From NCBI GenBank assembly GCA_905197045.1, contig CAJJXG010000012.1, positions 1-44,087 on the forward strand: 44,087 nucleotides of DNA. The letters are read 5' to 3'. The position numbers were made by a program, and so were the translations under genes. Shown here one piece after another: positions 9,000 through 19,581 of this stretch. The stretch is from an uncultured Caryophanales bacterium. Its GTDB lineage: Bacteria > Bacillota_I > Bacilli_A > RFN20 > CAG-826. Numbering within the stretch: the stretch's first letter is position 1; the number at the start of each line of letters is the position of its first letter. The notes beneath the pieces are model-generated. The model ran no database searches, was not told where the DNA came from, and saw only the letters and a program-made list of their open reading frames with translations.

Positions 9000-10733
9000 G
9001 TGAAAAAGAAATTATTATTGTTAGCAGTTCCGTTTTTAACTTTAGTTTCTTGTCAACCAGGTGAGACGGATGATTCGCAAGACGTTTCATACTTAACTGA
9101 TAAAGATAGTGGAACGGCAACTATCAAGATTTTTAAAGATGAAAGTGCAACAAGTACTGATCGATATATTTCACCAAAAAATGTTGAAGTTTCTATGGAT
9201 TACAACACAATTAGTGGAACATTATCGAATAATGAAAATGTCTGCCCTTCAGTTGGAGATGTCAATTTACTTGTCATTCCTGTTCATCTTCCTGGTAGTG
9301 AATTTAACACTCCAGAAATTAAAAGTGATATCGAAACAGCATTTTTTGGAAAAGAGAGCGAAAGAAATGGTTTCATGTCCTTAAGTGAATACTACTATGA
9401 ATCAAGTTTTGGAAAATTAAATTTCCAAGGTTTTGTAACTGATTGGTTTGATGTCGCTCAATACACCGATATTAAAGAATTAAGCGATATTACAATGGGT
9501 AATAATGGCACAATTATTACTGAAATTTTTAGAAAAGCAGTCGATTGGGCTTTTTCAAATCCTAGTTATAACTTAAACAAAGCAGACTATGATAAAAACC
9601 AAGATGGTTCAATTGATGGTGTTTGGTTAATTTATGATCACTATAACTATTTCAATCAAGCATTAATCAATCCAAATAGTTCAAGTGGCGATTTAAACGA
9701 AGCTTTTTGGAATTATACTACCTGGGATTGGGGAACTCCATACAACCAAGAAGATCCTACAACTAGTGGTTTTTCTTGGGCAAGTTTTGACCAACTTTAT
9801 TCGGCTTACGCTAAATATGATGAAAATGATGTCCCTGATTTTTCAGACTTTTCAAGCATTGATTTAGATTCACATACATTTATTCATGAAACTGGACACT
9901 TATTAGGTCTTGATGATTTATATACTAGCGATGGAAGACGTCCTACTGGCTCTTCAACAATGATGGATCAAAATATTGGTGATTTCGATCCATATTCTAA
10001 ACTTGCTTTAGGTTGGATTACTCCTTATGTTGTTTATGGTAGTAGTGAAATTTTACTTCCATACAATACATATAATGATCATAGCGTCATTGTAATTCCT
10101 TCAAATTATGAAGAAATATCCGCTAGAATTGAAAATATGTCTGCAAAAGACAAAGAAAATTTTGTTTATGAATTTAATCCTTTTAGCGAATATATATTAA
10201 TTGATTTATATTCTCCACTTGGCGTAGCAGAACAAGATACCTATGGAAATGAAAAAGATGGAATTTTAGTTCATCAAAGAGAAGCTTGTGTTGCAAATAC
10301 TGGTGTAAGAATTTTCCATGTTGATTCAAGAATTTTTAAATGCCGCGTTGTTAATTATGATGGCGGACAAAACATTTATTGGGATTATAACAATCTTGAA
10401 TGGGATGGAACACGCCTTGCAGATGATGAAGCAATCCTTATGGTAATAAGTAATGAAAGAAGTGAATCCCAAATGTTTGGAATTGATAAAAGTTATGATT
10501 ACTATGAAAGATGCCGCTTAATTGAAGCTAATGGAACAAATACTTTTGATTTAAGTGGCCTTACTTCTCAATATGCAACAAGAGATACTTTCTGGGATAT
10601 TGATAGTGATCCTTTTGATATTTTGACATTTGGTTATCAATTCTTTAATGGTGAATATACTTTTAACGATGGCGCAGCTTTGCCTTTTAAAATAAGCGTA
10701 AAAACATTACAAGGAGTAGAATACAATGGCTAA
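9000..10733 (+). CDS. M6-type (immune inhibitor A-like) metalloprotease lipoprotein
   Basis: Predicted cell-anchored zinc protease of 577 residues. The GTG start at 9000 has AGAGAGG six bases before it and gives the signal KKKLLLLAVPFLTLVSC. The catalytic helix is HETGHLLGLDDLY, with H296, E297 and H300, and is followed by TMMD and KLALGWITPYVV, the order found in M6 peptidases. Before it is DKNQDGSIDGVWLIY, the acidic DxDGxxD stretch of M6 enzymes (probably a calcium site), and an N-terminal SVGDVNLLVIPV segment shared with the next gene. First gene of an operon that overlaps its neighbour by eight bases. Role: cleaving extracellular proteins. The exact substrate cannot be read from sequence. 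Confidence 0.85.
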   Translation: MKKKLLLLAVPFLTLVSCQPGETDDSQDVSYLTDKDSGTATIKIFKDESATSTDRYISPKNVEVSMDYNTISGTLSNNENVCPSVGDVNLLVIPVHLPGSEFNTPEIKSDIETAFFGKESERNGFMSLSEYYYESSFGKLNFQGFVTDWFDVAQYTDIKELSDITMGNNGTIITEIFRKAVDWAFSNPSYNLNKADYDKNQDGSIDGVWLIYDHYNYFNQALINPNSSSGDLNEAFWNYTTWDWGTPYNQEDPTTSGFSWASFDQLYSAYAKYDENDVPDFSDFSSIDLDSHTFIHETGHLLGLDDLYTSDGRRPTGSSTMMDQNIGDFDPYSKLALGWITPYVVYGSSEILLPYNTYNDHSVIVIPSNYEEISARIENMSAKDKENFVYEFNPFSEYILIDLYSPLGVAEQDTYGNEKDGILVHQREACVANTGVRIFHVDSRIFKCRVVNYDGGQNIYWDYNNLEWDGTRLADDEAILMVISNERSESQMFGIDKSYDYYERCRLIEANGTNTFDLSGLTSQYATRDTFWDIDSDPFDILTFGYQFFNGEYTFNDGAALPFKISVKTLQGVEYNG

Positions 10734-12289
10734 ACGAATCCTACCTTTATTAGCTTTAACTTGTGTTGGACTTGTTTCTAATTGCTTCATGCGGAGACAC
10801 TAATCCAGGAGCTAATTTAATCTATAGTCAAACTGCAAAAATTTCTATTTCAGGAAAAGAAGGTGTTGAAAGCAAAACTTTTGCACCAAGTGAAGTGGAA
10901 ATGACAATGGATATGGCTGATTTTGAAAGCAAGGCTTATTACAATACTCAAGTCATGCCTTCAACAGGAGATGTTAATATTCTTGTTGTACCTGTTTTAA
11001 TTCCAGAATATACAACAATTGATCTTGATAAAAACACAAGTACTGATGAAAAAGATAAAGTAAGAGAAGATATTGAAACTCTTTTCTTTGGTAATCCAGA
11101 AGAAGATGAAAGATTAAAGTTTGGTAGCGTTGCTTCTTTTTATGAAGAATCAAGTTATGGTAAACTTCATCTTTCAGGCACCGTAACTGAATGGTTTGAT
11201 GTTAAACAAGAACTTGGCTATACTGCCGCAACCCAAATTACTAGCGATGTAACCACTGAAATTATGGAAAAGGCGGTTGCTAATTATCGTGCTACTCAAA
11301 GCGATAAAATGAAATCATTTGATAGCGATAGTGATGGGTTTATTGATGCTGTTTGGTTAGTTTATAGTGCACCTGATTATACAAATGGTGGCCCAAATTT
11401 AGATGATATGAATTTCTGGGCTTATACTTCTTGGGCTAATCAAGATAGCTTAGGAAATGTAAATGAGCCAGTTACTAATGTATATGGCTGGGCTAGCTAT
11501 GATTTTATGTATGAAGGATATCAAACAAGTGCTTTAGATTCTCATACTTTTATTCATGAAACTGGTCACTTTTTAGGTTTACAAGATTATTATTCAACCG
11601 ATGGAAATGCAGCTTATTCTCCTCTTGGTAAGGTTGATATGATGGATAATAACATTATCGATCATAACTCTTATACTAAAATGCTTCTTGGTTGGACAAA
11701 ACCATATTTAGTTTATGGAAGTGCTGAAATTGATTTAATTTCTATGCAAAACGAGAATGCTTGTATTGTTCTTCAAGGGGATGATGCTGAAGTAACAAAT
11801 AAATTTAATCCATTTGGTGAATATATTTTAATTGAGCTTTACACAAATGAAGGCTTAAATGAAATTGATAGTATCAATCAATATGAACATGTTTTAGCTC
11901 CTCAAGGGAAGGGCGTTAGAATCTATCACATCGATAAAAGATTATTCTCAATTAACTTCGATGAAACAAATAATAAATACACCATTGATCTTTATAATGG
12001 GTCAAATTTAAATGAGGGACTTGTCGTTCCAATTACCAATTCTCGTGATGCTGATGTTTATAACAATAACTTTGGTTTAAATATTGAATATAATCTTTAT
12101 GATGAAATTAGACTTATTGAAGAAAATGGAAAAGATACTTTCTCAAATGGTGGATACCAAAAATTAAATAGTTATTTTAGAGATGGTGATTCTTTCTCAA
12201 TGGAAACTCATAGTGCCTTTTTCTATAAAAATTTATTTAATGATGGAAGTGCTTTTTCATACAAAGTAGGAGTAAGCTATGAAGAATAA
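10726..12289 (+). CDS. Second M6-type metalloprotease lipoprotein, frameshifted in its signal peptide
   Basis: Paralogue of the gene before it: both have TGDVNILVVPV-type strands, DSDSDGFIDAVWLVY and the zinc motif HETGHFLGLQDYY (codons 11555-11569), then MMD and KMLLGWTKPYLV. The natural start is the ATG at 10726, with AAGGAG nine bases before it, giving MAKRILPLLALTCVGLVS. That frame runs out at a TAA near 10800, and the mature protein (ASCGDTNPG onward) is one frame over. Removing one T near 10782-10783 joins them as VSNASCGD. The only start in the mature frame, TTG at 10763, leaves a signal without basic residues, so as written export should fail. The catalytic body is intact. Overlaps the next gene by 11 bases. 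Confidence 0.75.
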
Positions 12290-13973
12290 ATGTTTACTTT
12301 TACTTTCTAGTTTCCTTTTATTAGGTTTAGTTTCTTGTGGAGGAGAAGATACGCCTTCTACTGATGAAACACCAAAAGATTCTCCTAGTTATGATGGGGG
12401 ACTTGGTGGCAATCAAGCAGGCGATAATTTCACTAACGAAAACGATAAAAATATTGAGGTTTTGCTTGAAAATGCTTCAAAATTCGATAAATATACATAT
12501 GATGTTAAAGTCAATGTAGGCGATACAAATGAAGAATTTACCCAATATTTCACACCAAATGCCTGGTATAAAGAAGGTGGTAATGATTTAGATTTTGGCT
12601 ATGCTCAAACAAAGACTGGGCATAAACTTTTTAAATATTATATTAACGAAGAAGCAACTGAAGTCTATCCTTCAGTTTATGAATATGCCGGTTATTATAA
12701 TAATGAAATTGTAACTGGACTTTATTCAACTTTAACTGTTGCAGATATTAGTTTATTATCTTCCACTCTTGATACTTTAAAAGAAGATGGCTATCAAGCA
12801 ATGGGTGGTAATCGTTATATTATTAAAGATAGTGAAACAATGTCTGTTTTCCAATACATGTCAACTTATGGATCAAGTATTGCAAATTATATTAGTGCTT
12901 TCTATGTTCAAATTATTGATTTAGAAGGTTGCGAATTTCAAACAACTTTAGATCTTGGTAATTATGGAACAATTGTTGGAAAATTCAAACCTCAAACAAC
13001 AACAAAAGTTGATTTTGTTAATGATAAGGTTTTAAACGAAGGTTTAGAAGGTGTTAGTGAACAAAGCGAAATTACTAAACTTTCTGAATTAATTAATGGA
13101 AATAACTATACTCTTGAAGGTATTAAACTTGTTGAGCCAAGCGGCCTTGTAAGTAGTAGCGGCACCACAATTTATTGTACAAACGATTATTTCTATTATG
13201 ATTACGATAATAATGAAAAGTATAACGACTTTGGTTTTGCTTTCATTAAGGCTAATACGACAATTCCTGTCTATTATAAGGATAAAACTGGCGCTTTAGC
13301 TTCTACACCAACTGCAACAACAAAAACATATGATGCTTGTTATGAATTTGAAATGACAAGTGACGGTTCACTTCGTTTTGTAAATTTCATTGGACCTGTT
13401 GAAAATGAATCAACAAAATATGTCTATGTTGATGAACTTCCTCAAACTGGAGAAAGCGGCTATTTATACATCTATAAAGAGCCTAATAGTGATGTAGCTA
13501 ATGTTTGGGAATGGGTTGAAACCGAAGAAGGATATAAGTGGAACTTATATTCTGAGTGGTATGACACTGTTGGCGATTTTTATGTTTATAACTATGGAGC
13601 AACATTCTACTTAAGTAGTACCGCTTTTACAGCTTTAGCTCCTACTTTATTTGAAAAATCTAATCCAGCTGAGGCTAATGACTATAGCTATTTCACAGCA
13701 AATATGGATATTGCTTCAGCTTTAGCAAATGGTTTATTTGGCTGGGGTTTCCAAGCCACGACTACTTGGATGGATTATATTACAAATGCATATTTAACAA
13801 TTAATCATGATTCAAATAATGAAATTGCAACATGTGAAATTGGACTTGGCGTTTTAGCGTCAGTTGGAGGAGGAGCAATGGGTGAACAAAAGATCTCCTA
13901 TTCTTACTCTGACTTTGGCACAACTAGTGTTGAAACAGTAGATAACCTTTTAAAAGGAGTATATGGAGAATAA
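12279..13973 (+). CDS. Large lipoprotein with unclassified NNYT modules
   Basis: Lipoprotein of 564 residues with signal MKNKCLLLLSSFLLLGLVSC, Cys at residue 20, then a Pro/Thr/Gly-rich linker. Two copies of a module shared with several neighbours: a leucine-rich helix, then KYTY or NNYT, then QYFTPNAWY or IYCTNDYFYY, then beta-rich sequence (LDLGNYGTIVG and others). No catalytic motif. The ribosome site AGGAG lies inside the end of the upstream protease gene, so translation is probably coupled. The place between two proteases and more lipoproteins suggests a surface binding or scaffold role, which is inference only. Confidence 0.8.
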   Translation: MKNKCLLLLSSFLLLGLVSCGGEDTPSTDETPKDSPSYDGGLGGNQAGDNFTNENDKNIEVLLENASKFDKYTYDVKVNVGDTNEEFTQYFTPNAWYKEGGNDLDFGYAQTKTGHKLFKYYINEEATEVYPSVYEYAGYYNNEIVTGLYSTLTVADISLLSSTLDTLKEDGYQAMGGNRYIIKDSETMSVFQYMSTYGSSIANYISAFYVQIIDLEGCEFQTTLDLGNYGTIVGKFKPQTTTKVDFVNDKVLNEGLEGVSEQSEITKLSELINGNNYTLEGIKLVEPSGLVSSSGTTIYCTNDYFYYDYDNNEKYNDFGFAFIKANTTIPVYYKDKTGALASTPTATTKTYDACYEFEMTSDGSLRFVNFIGPVENESTKYVYVDELPQTGESGYLYIYKEPNSDVANVWEWVETEEGYKWNLYSEWYDTVGDFYVYNYGATFYLSSTAFTALAPTLFEKSNPAEANDYSYFTANMDIASALANGLFGWGFQATTTWMDYITNAYLTINHDSNNEIATCEIGLGVLASVGGGAMGEQKISYSYSDFGTTSVETVDNLLKGVYGE

Positions 13974-13974
13974 T

Positions 13975-16017
13975 ATGAAGAAAAAAATCTTAGCTTTTTT
14001 AAGTTTCTCTTTTCTTTTAACGGGACTTGTGGCTTGCGGAAATAACGATACACCTTCTCAAGATGAACCAAAGGATGAAGATACTCTTCCTGTTCTTCCT
14101 GAAGCAGAAGGAGCTTTACAAGAGTTTTTTGACTCTTTAAGAATGAATAACTTTACCGTTTCTTATTCTGATTCTTATGCAGCACAAGGCGTTGAAAGAA
14201 CCCAAATGAGTTATTACACTGATTATTCTCTTCAAAGCCAAGGCGATTTAGGTTTTAATGGCTATGCTCAAAATGATGAGTGTGTTTTTACCTATAATTT
14301 AGAAAATGGCGAGGTAATAAGTGGAGTTCCGGTTATTGATTATGGAGCTGGAATTATGGTCAGCGATATTTATGATTATCGTGATGGAATGGAAAATTTT
14401 GATTACACATTCCTTCCAAGCAATTATACTCCAGGAACAAAATATGTTTATGAATTTGGCAAAAATACTCTTAATGACGAACTTTTAGTTTCGATATTTT
14501 TAAGAAAAACTTATAACCCTGGTGCTTTACCAAAAGAGGTTACTTTAACTCTTGTAAAAGATACACTTACCATTGATTGTGTTAGTAATTATTATGAAGA
14601 ACAAGACGCTTATGACCGTTCAACAGCATCAGTTTATAATGTTGGCTCAACTGAAAACAAAGAGATTAAAAAGTATTTAGAAGATGGAAAAACTTCTAAA
14701 ACACCTTTAGACCGTAAATTTTATGAACTTATTGCTCCTTATTTAACAAGTAATAATTATAAGGTTTATCTTGATGCAACCGGTTTAAGAAATGATAGTG
14801 GAGGAAAGGAAACCTTCCGTCAAAATCAATATTTCTTAGAAGATGCCATAATTTATGAAACATTAAGTGAAACAAGAGGCAATAAGGTAAGTGGATTTTT
14901 ACAAACTCCAGGAGCTGTCGTTAATTTTAAACTCGATGATATGAACGATGATAAACTTGAAATTTTAGGAACTCCATCAAATCAAGGCGATGGTTTTTAC
15001 TCAAGTTTATATGGCCAATATTTAACCTATGTTTTATCTTCAATGTCTTTCTCTAACTTTATTGGCTATGTTGATGAAGAACATGAGAATTCTTATTACA
15101 TTACTGATAGTCAAGCTCAAAGTATTTTAGCTTATATCTGCCAATATGAACTTGATACAACCGAAAGAAGTTTAAGAAGTTTAAGACTTGAAGTTAATGA
15201 TTGGGATACACATGCTTTTACTCTATATTTTGATGTTTATAACCCAACAACTTCTTTAGATAGAGGTATTTTTAAAGCTACTTTTAGTGATGTAAATAAT
15301 GTTAAGTCAGCCGCTGTCGAGCGTTATTTAAATATTGGTGATAGTGCTTTAACTCAAGATAAAACAACCCTTGAATCAGTATTAAATAAATTTAAAGGAA
15401 ATAACTATTCAATGGATGTAATAAGTGATGCTGGGCTCGGAAAAGTTTATTACACCGAAAATTATTATTTTATCCAAACATATGGTGTACCATCTTCTAA
15501 TACAGGCTATATTAAAGAAGGTGATTCAATTTATGAATTTAATTTAGCTTATAATGCTGCCGGAACTCAAATTACTGCTATTAATATTAATAGGGGAAAA
15601 GATTATGCAACTGGAGGAATGAAACTTCCAGGTTGTGGCACATTAATGGGGTATGAAGATGATTTATTCTATTTCTCAACCTTTGATCCTGTAATTTATG
15701 ATTATGAAGCGGCAAATTATACTCCAGCTTCAATTATGGGATATAATTATTGGAAAAATAATGGAACAGTTAGTGATGGAACGAGAAGTTTTTCAAAAGC
15801 TGTTTTCGATTATTTTGGTTTAGGCTCTTCATCTTTACCTCAAGGAGCTGGTTTTATGGTTTCGGATGGTGAAGATCCATATGACGTTAGAGTAAGTATG
15901 TTTATAGCTTACTCTTCTCTAGATGGTTTAAATTTTGGTGGCCAATTTGCAACATTCTATGATGTTGGTGGTACTAAATTTGACTATCTTGATAACTATG
16001 TGAAAGAACATAGTTGA
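13975..16017 (+). CDS. Large lipoprotein with three NNYT modules
   Basis: Lipoprotein of 680 residues. The ATG at 13975 is preferred over 13963 because GGAG (13965-13968) is correctly spaced and the signal is then MKKKILAFLSFSFLLTGLVAC. The linker (NDTPSQDEPKDED) resembles that of the preceding gene. Three modules can be seen: NNFTVSYSD with SYYTDYSL, NNYKVYLD with QYFLEDAIIY, and NNYSMDV with VYYTENYYF followed by GYIKEGDSIYEF. It is a divergent relative of the preceding gene, probably by duplication, and starts two bases after that gene's stop. No enzyme signature and no family name that I recognise. Confidence 0.8.
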   Translation: MKKKILAFLSFSFLLTGLVACGNNDTPSQDEPKDEDTLPVLPEAEGALQEFFDSLRMNNFTVSYSDSYAAQGVERTQMSYYTDYSLQSQGDLGFNGYAQNDECVFTYNLENGEVISGVPVIDYGAGIMVSDIYDYRDGMENFDYTFLPSNYTPGTKYVYEFGKNTLNDELLVSIFLRKTYNPGALPKEVTLTLVKDTLTIDCVSNYYEEQDAYDRSTASVYNVGSTENKEIKKYLEDGKTSKTPLDRKFYELIAPYLTSNNYKVYLDATGLRNDSGGKETFRQNQYFLEDAIIYETLSETRGNKVSGFLQTPGAVVNFKLDDMNDDKLEILGTPSNQGDGFYSSLYGQYLTYVLSSMSFSNFIGYVDEEHENSYYITDSQAQSILAYICQYELDTTERSLRSLRLEVNDWDTHAFTLYFDVYNPTTSLDRGIFKATFSDVNNVKSAAVERYLNIGDSALTQDKTTLESVLNKFKGNNYSMDVISDAGLGKVYYTENYYFIQTYGVPSSNTGYIKEGDSIYEFNLAYNAAGTQITAININRGKDYATGGMKLPGCGTLMGYEDDLFYFSTFDPVIYDYEAANYTPASIMGYNYWKNNGTVSDGTRSFSKAVFDYFGLGSSSLPQGAGFMVSDGEDPYDVRVSMFIAYSSLDGLNFGGQFATFYDVGGTKFDYLDNYVKEHS

Positions 16018-16036
16018 GTTTTGCGAGGTTTTTGAT

Positions 16037-18952
16037 ATGAAAAGAAAGCTTTTGACTTTAACCTTATTATCAAGTGCCCTCTTAATTGGCACAACTTTAT
16101 CTTCTTGTGGTGATAATAATCCAAACGATGATAACATAGTTTCTGGTGATGATAATAAAGACGACGATAACACAAAAGTAACTGGCGTTGTAATTGCCGG
16201 TCCATTAAGTGTAAAAATGAAAGAAACAATTAAACTCTCAGTTGATGTTTTAGGAAGTGATGATGATTCAGTCACCTGGAAAAGTTTAAATGAAGATATT
16301 GCAACAGTTGATGCAAGTGGTGTTGTAACTGGAGTAAAAGTTGGCGATGCAACAATAGAGGCAACATCTGTTTTAGATCCAAACTATTCAGCTACCTATA
16401 AAATTAAGGTAACTGGAGAAATGGCAAAAGAAATCTTTGTTGTTATTGAAGAAAGTGATGATATCACAGTTGATGAAAATGGAGTTTATAACATACCTGG
16501 AGGCAAAACTTTTAAAGTAAGTTATCGACTTGGAAATACTAACGCTATAGTACCTGATTCAATTGCTTATAGTTTCTCTTATTCAAATGGATCAAATACA
16601 TCAATTGAAGATTGTGTAATTGAAAATCAAGCTGATGGTACCGCTTTAGTTACATTTAACAAGGTTTTTACAGGTGGAGTTATTTCAGTTTCAGCAAGCT
16701 ATGCTACTAGTGTTGAAGGCAGGATTAAAAATGCAGTTAGCGTTAATTCTTATGATAAAAATGCTGAAAATGTTACAAAGCTCGATTCAATTATTTCTTC
16801 AATTAAGGATCAAGAGCTTGCTTCATTAACGAAAGCTAAACACACTTATAAAACTTCATCAGTAACTGAAGTTAGTGAATTTAATCTTTTTAATGATTCA
16901 ACTTATACAAAAGTTACAAGAAAAGATAATGAAAGTGAAACAGTTACTAATCGTTATTCAGTAATAGACAAAAAGAAAAGTTCTTTCTATTTCTTCTCTT
17001 ATGATGAAAACAATAGCAATAAGATTTCTGAAATGTATTCAAACAATAGCTTTATTGGTCTTCCAGCTCTCCAATATGAAGAATATGCTAAACTTCCTAA
17101 CTTTATAATTAGCGATCTTCCTGTTTATGGCTTTAGTTCACTCTTTACTTCGATAGCAAGCGAAGTAAGTTATAGAGGAAGTACTGCTTTTGGTGATTTC
17201 TCAGCTAGAGGAAATGCCACATATACATTTACTGATACTAGTGCAAAAGTTGTAACAGAATATGAAAATAATGCTGGAAATATTGTTTCAATTGATTTTG
17301 AACTTAACTACAACACAAATTATCAGTTAACTGGTTTTAATTATGTTTATCAACTTGGTGCAACAAAAGATACATTAGAAACTGTTTTTGAAGAAAGCGG
17401 TTCTGATTTTGTCTATGGAACTAAAGGCGAAGATAATATTGGAACAATTAATATCGACGATTATTATATTAAAGGTTTTGATATTGAATACGTTGATAAA
17501 TATGAAGAAATCGCAATTGGTCCAGGAGCTGATGGCACTCGTTATGATTATGATAAAAAGGAAAAGCAAGAAAATGGAACAATTCTTTATACATTACCTT
17601 ATAATCACTCTTTACCATTAAGAATTGATAATTTTGAACCAGCTACTGGTTCAACGTTATTTGATGTTGCTAGTGTTACCGTTTCAAATGAAGTTACTGG
17701 TTCAAGATCAATTATGATTTATAGAGATGGTATTGCTGTAATTAATCCTCCTAAAAAAGACGATGGAACATATGTGGCAACAAAAGAAACTGTAACCTTT
17801 GAAACAAGGGGTGGAGGAAAAGGAACAGTTCAAATTCAATGGAATGCTCCAGAAGTTGGTGGTATCGAGTTTGATTGTCCACAAAATCAAGAAACAAATA
17901 CTACACATGAATTTAGAAGTGTAAGAGTTTATGATGAAACAGATTATTTCTGGCTCCAAACCGATACAGAAGATACTAGCTATAAATTTGGCATGGAAGT
18001 TACAAGTGGACCAAGTGATGGAATTAAGTTAAAAGCACATGATGGAGATACTGATAAACTTGTCCCAACAGGCGCTTATACAATCGAAACATTTACTCCA
18101 GGCATTTATAATTTCTATTTCTATATCGTTGGTCATGAAAATGAATTTGGAACCAAACCATTTACTCTTGTTGTTCAAGAACCAATCTCTGCTGAAGAAT
18201 ATAAGAAAAACCTCATTGGAAAAACTTATGAATATAAGTTATCAAAAAGTGTTATAAGTTTAACATTTACAAGTGATTCTATCATGACTATGACAATGCC
18301 AACTTCTAGCGACGATAGAGAAGAAGGCGATAATCCTGATGAAGCAGGTGAAGCAACAGTCAATATTAGATATCAAATTACTGATGGTCGTGTCACTGTT
18401 TTAACGGATCAAGGTAAAGTTAATCAAATCTTTAATAGCACAAATTCATACTTTGAATCAATTTATGGTGGCGATATTGAAATTAGTGATGATTATGGAA
18501 GTGTAAACTTAATGTTACGTACAAGAAGTGATGCTGCCAAGGATCAACATAATTACAACTATAATCAAATAACTTTTGCTCTTAAAGCCGATACTTCTAC
18601 TATTGTTGGAAATAAATATGCTGGAAGTGGGTTCTTAACTGTAGCCCCAAGTTATGGTATGTCTACTTTAACAATATATTTTGAAAGTAAGGATACTGGT
18701 TCATTTGAAATCGTCAGTAATGGTACACAACAACTTGTAGCAAAATTCACCTTTAGTTATACTGTTGATACTGAAAGTAATGAAGTTGAATTAAGTGATG
18801 TTACATTAGTAAGTTCCTTAATTGATAATTTAACATTTTACTCTGCTAGAACAGGGTCTAACTATGTGTTAAATATTGAAGTTGCAGTTCCTAATGAGTA
18901 TGGATCGTTTAATAGAGCATCATTTGGAGTTGATTTAACCAAACCACTTTAA
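16037..18952 (+). CDS. 971-residue lipoprotein with N-terminal Big2 Ig-like domain
   Basis: Signal MKRKLLTLTLLSSALLIGTTLSSC (Cys at residue 24), an Asp/Asn-rich linker, then a clear bacterial Ig-like group 2 (Big2) domain at about residues 48-130: VKMKETIKLSVDV, VTWKSLNEDIATVDASGVVTG and VGDATIEATS. The rest is beta-rich and unclassified. The C-terminal third has two related units (KTYEYKLSKSVISLTFTSD and NKYAGSGFLTVA ... TIYFESKDTG). Last gene of the five-gene operon, 19 bases after the previous stop, with GCGAGG as ribosome site. The same TTTGCGAGGTTTTT leader stands before the broken membrane-protein gene at 19130, with one change before the intact copy at 22186. Likely an exposed adhesion or substrate-holding protein. 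Confidence 0.8.
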   Translation: MKRKLLTLTLLSSALLIGTTLSSCGDNNPNDDNIVSGDDNKDDDNTKVTGVVIAGPLSVKMKETIKLSVDVLGSDDDSVTWKSLNEDIATVDASGVVTGVKVGDATIEATSVLDPNYSATYKIKVTGEMAKEIFVVIEESDDITVDENGVYNIPGGKTFKVSYRLGNTNAIVPDSIAYSFSYSNGSNTSIEDCVIENQADGTALVTFNKVFTGGVISVSASYATSVEGRIKNAVSVNSYDKNAENVTKLDSIISSIKDQELASLTKAKHTYKTSSVTEVSEFNLFNDSTYTKVTRKDNESETVTNRYSVIDKKKSSFYFFSYDENNSNKISEMYSNNSFIGLPALQYEEYAKLPNFIISDLPVYGFSSLFTSIASEVSYRGSTAFGDFSARGNATYTFTDTSAKVVTEYENNAGNIVSIDFELNYNTNYQLTGFNYVYQLGATKDTLETVFEESGSDFVYGTKGEDNIGTINIDDYYIKGFDIEYVDKYEEIAIGPGADGTRYDYDKKEKQENGTILYTLPYNHSLPLRIDNFEPATGSTLFDVASVTVSNEVTGSRSIMIYRDGIAVINPPKKDDGTYVATKETVTFETRGGGKGTVQIQWNAPEVGGIEFDCPQNQETNTTHEFRSVRVYDETDYFWLQTDTEDTSYKFGMEVTSGPSDGIKLKAHDGDTDKLVPTGAYTIETFTPGIYNFYFYIVGHENEFGTKPFTLVVQEPISAEEYKKNLIGKTYEYKLSKSVISLTFTSDSIMTMTMPTSSDDREEGDNPDEAGEATVNIRYQITDGRVTVLTDQGKVNQIFNSTNSYFESIYGGDIEISDDYGSVNLMLRTRSDAAKDQHNYNYNQITFALKADTSTIVGNKYAGSGFLTVAPSYGMSTLTIYFESKDTGSFEIVSNGTQQLVAKFTFSYTVDTESNEVELSDVTLVSSLIDNLTFYSARTGSNYVLNIEVAVPNEYGSFNRASFGVDLTKPL

Positions 18953-18966
18953 GTAAGACTCTTAAT

Positions 18967-19243
18967 GCATTGAAAAACTGCAAGTTCTTGACGGCTTGCA
19001 GTTTTTTTAATGCTTATATTATTTTTATGTTAATGTTACAAGTGAAGTTGAATAACAAAATTTAACATGCATTTATAATGTTGTTAAGTGATAAAAAGTT
19101 GAGATTTGCGAGGTTTTTAAAAAAATAATATGAAATTAGAGTAATTTAATGAAAAAGAATTTTATAGAAAATATATCAAAAAAGATGTCCTTGAAGCGTC
19201 TAAAAATAAAGAATTAAAGAAATTCACAAATGGCTTTTTAACT
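18967..19243 (+). repeat. Duplicated block, copy A (terminator, leader, gene start)
   Basis: Nearly identical in order and sequence to 22021-22299: hairpin terminator, the shared TAATGCTTATATTATTTTTA segment, a GAGATTTGCGAGG leader and the first 38 codons of a membrane-protein gene. Copy A has decayed in its coding part. The two copies flank the collagen-like lipoprotein gene in direct orientation. Confidence 0.75.
18973..19008 (+). terminator. Terminator of the five-gene operon
   Basis: AAAAACTGCAAG (18973-18984), loop of ten, CTTGCAGTTTTTTT (18995-19008). The stem can extend outward through GCATT and AATGC. Strong stem with a T-run. Confidence 0.85.
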
Positions 19244-19405
19244 AGTAGGTTGCTTTCTTCTTTTTTATCATGAGTCGTTCTCTCTTCTCTTGATTTTATA
19301 AGTTTAACATTTGTTTGATTTAGTGCTTTTTTTATCTTTTCTTCTTTTAACGTTTTGCGCTATATAGACATTCTTAATACAATTCTTCATGCAGCAATTT
19401 TTTAA
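19130..19405 (+). pseudogene. Decayed copy of the 22186 membrane-protein gene
   Basis: Starts MKLE, then a TAA, and goes on in the same frame as FNEKEFYRKYIKKDVLEASKNKELKKF, matching the intact gene at 22186 (FNEKEFYEKYIKKDVLEASDIKELNKF). Two in-frame TGA codons follow within the hydrophobic part, and the sequence drifts away after about 19330. The promoter-side leader is also duplicated. This is the dead copy of a segmental duplication. Confidence 0.75.
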
Positions 19406-19581
19406 TTTATACATAATAACGTTTTCCGCTTTTTGTTAGGAAAGCATTAAATTTATTAATATTCTCTTTTAAATATGACTAATTTACTTTATTTTAAAAG
19501 TAGATATTTGATAACTGATTGATAATTAGATAAGTCTTTACTAATTGATGGGGTTATAAATATTATTTTAAGGGGAATAAT

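Noticed and set aside
9570..9650. EF-hand or dockerin in the first M6 protease (DKNQDGSIDG)
   Set aside because: A single acidic loop in this place is a normal part of M6 peptidases; there is no second loop or dockerin duplication, and no cohesin nearby.
19130..19405. Reading TGA as Trp would open two of the stops here
   Set aside because: A TAA near the start remains, Trp is TGG throughout the large genes, and TGA is a true stop for the RloA-type and 13975 genes.
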